Below, piece by piece: positions 39,089 to 42,621 of a stretch of DNA of 42,621 bases. Origin of the DNA: Gordonia sp. OPL2 (GTDB taxonomy: Bacteria > Actinomycetota > Actinomycetes > Mycobacteriales > Mycobacteriaceae); contig NZ_RKME01000040.1 of NCBI RefSeq assembly GCF_003797825.1, positions 1-42,621 of the forward strand. Reading direction: 5' to 3'. Each line of letters opens with the position of its first letter. Positions within the stretch are counted from its first letter, which is position 1. Made by a program: the position numbers and the translations under genes. The notes below the pieces were generated by a model. That model did no database searches, was not told the origin of the DNA, and worked only from the letters and a program-made list of their open reading frames with translations.

Positions 39089-39589
39089 CTACCGGACGAC
39101 CGCCCCATCTTCCTGGTCGGCGGCGACATCGTCATCCGTCGAGTCATCCGCGGACTCACCCACGGCCCGCGCGAGCATCCGCCGATTGATCTCCGCCAAC
39201 AACACCATCAGCGCGCCGACGACCAGCCATCCGACGACCATGATCGACAGCGCCGGCAAGATCGCCAGCGTCCAGTTGCGGCCGGCCGGACGCGCGAGGT
39301 CGGGATTGGTGACGTCGTATTCGACGCTGATCCGTTGTCCCTGCGTCAGCTCGGTCGGATAGAGCAATCCGAGTCGCGGGCTGTGGAAATCACCGTCGAC
39401 GGTCTGGAAGTTGACCGCCGCGTGCAGCCGGTCCGCCGAGACGACATCGGCCATGACCGTCGCCATGTTGTCTTCGATCTGGCTGTCGTTGCGGTGACAC
39501 CCCGCGACCAGCACCAGCCCCATCGTCGTCACGACCATACCGAGCACCAACAGCACGATCTGTGCACGGCGCAGAATGGTCGGGTTCAT
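39089..39589 (-). CDS. DUF3592-type membrane protein (Rv0556-like)
   Basis: A 166-residue protein with two membrane helices (about 10-30 and 110-133) flanking an extracytoplasmic domain. That domain contains VSADRLHAAVNFQTVDGDFH and GQRISVEYDVTNPDLARPAG, the DUF3592 pattern. The C-terminal tail is acidic. In M. tuberculosis a similar conserved membrane protein (Rv0556) lies between menD and mgtA, which is also true here. Function unknown. TACCCT precedes the ATG by seven bases, setting the start and indicating leaderless translation. Confidence 0.8.
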   Translation of the reverse strand: MNPTILRRAQIVLLVLGMVVTTMGLVLVAGCHRNDSQIEDNMATVMADVVSADRLHAAVNFQTVDGDFHSPRLGLLYPTELTQGQRISVEYDVTNPDLARPAGRNWTLAILPALSIMVVGWLVVGALMVLLAEINRRMLARAVGESADDSTDDDVAADQEDGAVVR

Positions 39590-39596
39590 GACTGAC

Positions 39597-39602
39597 AGGG
39601 TA
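39597..39602 (-). promoter_or_regulatory. Leaderless -10 box of the DUF3592 gene
   Basis: TACCCT on the minus strand is seven bases before ATG 39589. Confidence 0.6.
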
Positions 39603-39665
39603 ATGGGCCGTCGAGCCGACTCCGTAGGCTGTGCTCGGTCGCATGTCCGGGGGGAGCAGGTCACG

Positions 39666-40100
39666 ATGACGTCGACGACGAGAGCCGACGGGTCACCGGT
39701 GCCCAGCGGCGCTTCCGCGGGCCGATCGCGACGATGGATGACCCTCGGGATACTGGCAGCGGCACTGGCCGTGGTCGCCCCGGTGGTCCTGCGGGTTCGA
39801 CAAGACCGGTGGACCGCCCATGCTGTGCAGACATCCTGCAAAGACCTGCCTGCAATACCGTCCCCGGTCCTGTTCGGCGGACTGCAGGCTGCGCTCGCGC
39901 TGATCGCAGTCGCCTCGTTCGCGATCTCGATCCGTCAGCTCGCCCGACGCCGAACCGGTGGGGTGGCGGTGATCGCAGCGTCCACACTTCTCGTCGGTGC
40001 GGTCATCGTCGGCGCAACAGGGGCCCTGACCATGGTGGACGCACCGACATCGCCCACCCAGGGCGTCGACGGCTCGGGCATTCCGTGCGGCAGCGGTTGA
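39666..40100 (+). CDS. Small three-helix membrane protein, unknown
   Basis: A 144-residue protein with predicted membrane helices at about 25-43, 68-90 and 98-122. I do not recognise a family. With a cytoplasmic N-terminus, Cys58 (in the first loop) and Cys141 (three residues from the C-terminus) would both face outward and could form a disulphide. GGGGGAGCAGG lies upstream of ATG 39666, a strong ribosome-binding site that rules out earlier starts. It is divergent from the DUF3592 gene and converges on menD. Confidence 0.7.
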   Translation: MTSTTRADGSPVPSGASAGRSRRWMTLGILAAALAVVAPVVLRVRQDRWTAHAVQTSCKDLPAIPSPVLFGGLQAALALIAVASFAISIRQLARRRTGGVAVIAASTLLVGAVIVGATGALTMVDAPTSPTQGVDGSGIPCGSG

Positions 40101-40118
40101 GATCGCACTGAGCGGGCC

Positions 40119-41780
40119 CTACCCCACCCCACGCCCGATCGCCGCGTGCACCTCACGCAGACCCTGCCGGTCGGTGATCACCTCGATGACCTCGAGTCCG
40201 CCGTCCGGTGCGTCCTCAGCCAGCACCGCCGACAACTCGCCCAGCGAGACACGACGATGCGGCACACGGAAACCCGCGCACAGCGATGCGAGATCCGCAC
40301 TGTGCGGCGTACCGAAGACCCGCTCGTAGGCACCCGCGTACGGGCCGCTGTTGAACCGCGGATCGCCCTGTTCGAGCAGCCCGAAGATCCCGCCGCCGTC
40401 GTCGTTGGCGACGACGATCCGCAAGGACCGCGGCCGCGGTTCACCGGGCCCGATGACCAGCCCGGTGGCGTCGTGGATGAACGTCAGGTCGCCCATCAGC
40501 GCGATGGTGCGGGCGTCCGCCGACGCCCGGTCGAGTGCGAGAGCAGCCCCGATGGCCGTCGAATTGGTGCCGTCGATACCGGCCACACCGCGGTTCGACA
40601 ACACGCGCACGCCGTCGGTCACCCGCCCGGCGAGTGCGATGTCGCGAATCGGATTGCTCGCCCCGACAACGAGCTGGTCACCCGGCCGCACCGCCGCGCT
40701 GACAACCCGCGCCACATGCAGTCCGGTGGTCGACTCGATCGCGTCGAGCTCGGTGTCGACGGCGGCGAGCACCCGCTGCTGCACCTCCGCGCACTCCTTG
40801 AGCCACTCCTCGCGCGGCTCTCCGGCCGGTTCCACCCGCGTGCCCGTCGCCCAGACGTTCCCGGACACATCCGGCCAGCGCGGTCCGGTCGTGAGCGCGT
40901 AGACGGTGACCTCGGGATCGGCGAGCAGCCGCGACACTCCGCGATGCAGGGTGGGACGCCCGCAGATGATCGCCTGCTTCGGCCGGATCGATCCCAAAGC
41001 GAGGGGATGCAGCGGCGTATGTGCCCGTGGCGCAGTCGGTTCCGCGACGGTGGGGATGCCGGCGAGGGCCGGGTGCACACCGGCACCGTGCCCCGACACG
41101 ACGACGGTGTCGAGCGAGAGATCGATGGGCAGCGGGACGTCGAGTTTGCCGACCGGGGCCTGCGTCCACGGCACGCCGTTAGACCGTCCAGCGAACGCAC
41201 CGAGGTCGTCGTCGGGTCCGACGACCGGATCGGGCACGAGCGGCTCCCGCAGCGGGATGTCGAACTGGACCGGACCCGCGTTGCCGGTCCGAGCGCCCCG
41301 AGCGGCGGCGAGCACGCGCCCGACCGCGGACCGCCACTGACTGTTGGTGTCGAGATCCTGTTCGGCGAGTCCCAGGCTGATCGCCGCCCGGACCTGCGTG
41401 CCGAAGATGCCGAACTGCTCGACGGTCTGATTCGCACCCGAGCCGAGGAGTTCGTACGGACGATTCGCGCTGACCACGACCAGTGGCACCCGCGCGTAGT
41501 TGGCCTCGAACACCGCCGGACTCATGTTCGCGACGGCGGTGCCGCTGGTCATCACGATCGGGACCGGCTGCCCCGACGACACGGCCAGGCCGAGCGCGAG
41601 ATAACCGGCCGACCGCTCGTCGATACGGACGTGCAACCGCAAACGGCCGGCGACGTCGGCGGCGTGCAGCGCGAAGGCGAGTGGGGCGTTGCGCGAACCG
41701 GGGCACAGCACCGCCTCGGTCACACCGCAGCGGATCATCTCGTCGACGATGACCCGTGCCTGCAGAGTCGAGGGGTTCAT
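40119..41780 (-). CDS. menD: MenD, SEPHCHC synthase
   Basis: A 553-residue ThDP-dependent enzyme that joins isochorismate and 2-oxoglutarate early in menaquinone synthesis. The N-terminal half has CPGSRNAPLAFAL, RIDERSAGYLALGLA and MTSGTAVANMSPAVFEA. The C-terminal half has the ThDP-binding stretch from LMGDLTFIHDATGL to IVVANDDGGGIF. Full family length. TACGCT seven bases upstream of ATG 41780 indicates leaderless translation. It is separated by three small genes and mgtA from menG, matching the layout around Rv0555. Confidence 0.96.
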   Translation of the reverse strand: MNPSTLQARVIVDEMIRCGVTEAVLCPGSRNAPLAFALHAADVAGRLRLHVRIDERSAGYLALGLAVSSGQPVPIVMTSGTAVANMSPAVFEANYARVPLVVVSANRPYELLGSGANQTVEQFGIFGTQVRAAISLGLAEQDLDTNSQWRSAVGRVLAAARGARTGNAGPVQFDIPLREPLVPDPVVGPDDDLGAFAGRSNGVPWTQAPVGKLDVPLPIDLSLDTVVVSGHGAGVHPALAGIPTVAEPTAPRAHTPLHPLALGSIRPKQAIICGRPTLHRGVSRLLADPEVTVYALTTGPRWPDVSGNVWATGTRVEPAGEPREEWLKECAEVQQRVLAAVDTELDAIESTTGLHVARVVSAAVRPGDQLVVGASNPIRDIALAGRVTDGVRVLSNRGVAGIDGTNSTAIGAALALDRASADARTIALMGDLTFIHDATGLVIGPGEPRPRSLRIVVANDDGGGIFGLLEQGDPRFNSGPYAGAYERVFGTPHSADLASLCAGFRVPHRRVSLGELSAVLAEDAPDGGLEVIEVITDRQGLREVHAAIGRGVG

Positions 41781-41787
41781 GGAGTCC

Positions 41788-41793
41788 AGCGTA
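41788..41793 (-). promoter_or_regulatory. Leaderless -10 box of menD
   Basis: TACGCT on the minus strand is seven bases before ATG 41780, the same hexamer and spacing as at the polyprenyl synthase gene. Confidence 0.6.
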
Positions 41794-41867
41794 GGACTGC
41801 GTTCGGATGACATCCGCAGGGAGTAACGACAGTGGTGCTCGTCACGCACCTGCGGCACCATCGATGA

Positions 41868-42488
41868 ATGGGCTTCTACGACGACCGCGTCCTCCCGCAT
41901 CTGATCAACCTGACCTGCGGGATGTCGGCGCTCACGCCCCTGCGACGACGCACGTGTGACGGCCTCACCGGCGACGTCGTCGAACTCGGATTCGGCTCCG
42001 GTCTCAACGTCGAGGTCTACCCCGACACCGTCAGCCGCATCGCCGCGATCGAACCGTCCGACGGCGGCTGGCGACTGGCCGCCGACCGTCTCGCCTCCTC
42101 GCGCGTGCCGATCGACCGCGCAGGCCTCGACGGCCAGCGCCTCCCCTTCGACGACGACTCCTTCGACGCCGCGCTCACCACGTTCACCATGTGCACGATC
42201 CCCGATCTGCCCGCGGCGCTAGCGGAGGTCCGACGGGTGGTCCGCGACGGCGGCACCGTCCACTTCCTCGAGCACGGGACCGCCCCCGACGAGTCGGTCC
42301 GCACCTGGCAGCGACGCCTCGAGCCGATCCAGCGTCGGGTGGCCGGCGGCTGCCATCTCACCCGCGACATCCCCGCGTCCTTCGCCGACGCCGGCCTCAC
42401 CGTCACCAGCATCGACCGCTTCTATCAGCCGGGTACCCCGAAGGCGTTCGGCGCGATGAACCTCGGCGTCGCACGCGTCGGCGGATAG
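41868..42488 (+). CDS. Class I SAM-dependent methyltransferase
   Basis: A 206-residue methyltransferase. SAM motif I is VVELGFGSGLNVEVY, an acidic residue follows in AAIEPSDGG, and LPFDDDSFDAALTTFTMCTI and RVVRDGGTVHFLEHG form the rest of the Rossmann core. The pattern FLEHG...W QRRLEPIQRRVAGGCHL is typical of small UbiE-like methyltransferases close to METTL7. The substrate is unknown. A menaquinone-related role is possible from position but weak. The start at 41868 is four bases after an out-of-frame ATG. It is divergent from menD. Confidence 0.85.
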   Translation: MGFYDDRVLPHLINLTCGMSALTPLRRRTCDGLTGDVVELGFGSGLNVEVYPDTVSRIAAIEPSDGGWRLAADRLASSRVPIDRAGLDGQRLPFDDDSFDAALTTFTMCTIPDLPAALAEVRRVVRDGGTVHFLEHGTAPDESVRTWQRRLEPIQRRVAGGCHLTRDIPASFADAGLTVTSIDRFYQPGTPKAFGAMNLGVARVGG

Positions 42489-42550
42489 GGTCCCTCACCG
42501 AACCCCACCCGTTTCCCCGCCGGTCGTGCACCCACGCCGGGTTTCCGCCG

Positions 42551-42598
42551 GTCGAGTAGCGGCGCGCAAGCGCAGCGAGCCCGACGCGTATCGAGACC
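42551..42598. repeat. Second dispersed repeat type (GTCGAGTAGC...GTATCGAGAC)
   Basis: GGTCGAGTAGCGGCGCGCAA runs through AGCGCAGCGAGC and ends GCGTATCGAGACC. The ends GGTCGAGTA and TATCGAGACC are nearly inverted. This element type is very common in Gordonia and Rhodococcus intergenic DNA as I remember it, and differs from the CCCTGAGGAG family only in its ends. Nothing else is seen to the window edge. Confidence 0.7.
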
Positions 42599-42621
42599 CC
42601 CTCACCCCGCCACACCCCGCT

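Overview
The window looks like chromosome from a mycolic-acid actinomycete, most likely Gordonia or a close relative. The signs are very high GC throughout, a complete mkl-yrbE-mce operon, a fused HadA/HadB FAS-II dehydratase, menaquinone genes in the order seen around Rv0555-Rv0563 of M. tuberculosis, many GTG or leaderless starts, and dispersed GC-rich repeats (core CCTGAGGAGCGAGC) of the kind common in Gordonia and Rhodococcus. The assignment rests on gene content and remembered synteny, not on a search.

Layout, left to right. (1) 1-9479, minus strand: a lipid importer operon read mkl, yrbEA, yrbEB, mceA, B, C, D, E, F. Genes are translationally coupled and mceF runs off the left edge. (2) 9732-11071, minus strand: rplJ-rplL with an L10 leader/attenuator upstream and a strong terminator downstream. 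(3) 11112-20739: a mixed block of GH76 glycosidase, CocE-type hydrolase, a minimal HExxH protein, a YihY/BrkB membrane protein, a DUF2786 protein, an AraC-VOC pair, an Excalibur protein, lactate dehydrogenase, and a membrane-protein/winged-helix regulator pair with a duplicated palindromic operator. (4) 20742-23680, minus strand: tRNA-Trp, secE, nusG, rplK, rplA, interrupted by repeat elements. (5) 23768-26290: a divergent MocR regulator and EamA exporter whose start codons share one CATG. (6) 26297-28277, minus strand: tRNA-Tyr, tRNA-Thr, tRNA-Met, rpmG, hadAB. (7) 28458-31680: an F420-type oxidoreductase, YajQ, and a LuxR-type regulator divergent from an aldo/keto reductase. (8) 31786-42488: htpX, polyprenyl diphosphate synthase, menJ, an MpaB/latex-clearing-type oxygenase, menG, mgtA, peptidase E, two small membrane proteins, menD and a methyltransferase.

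How the genes work together. Section 1 encodes one ABC-type envelope lipid importer. Sections 2, 4 and 6 supply translation, NusG and Sec components plus mycolate elongation. Section 8 makes and reduces menaquinone: MenD early, a prenyl diphosphate synthase for the tail, MenG methylation and MenJ saturation. A mannosyltransferase and an uncharacterised haem-oxygenase-like protein are embedded among them.

The most unusual non-coding structures are a near-symmetrical 4+4 inverted array of 21-bp units at 14611-14786 (with a two-unit array of the same period at 36226-36267), a three-copy 26-bp tandem repeat that includes the 3' end of rpmG, a paired TTTCC-N5-GGAAA operator at 19716-19761, and repeated leaderless promoters of the form TANNNT, six to eight bases, then the start codon.
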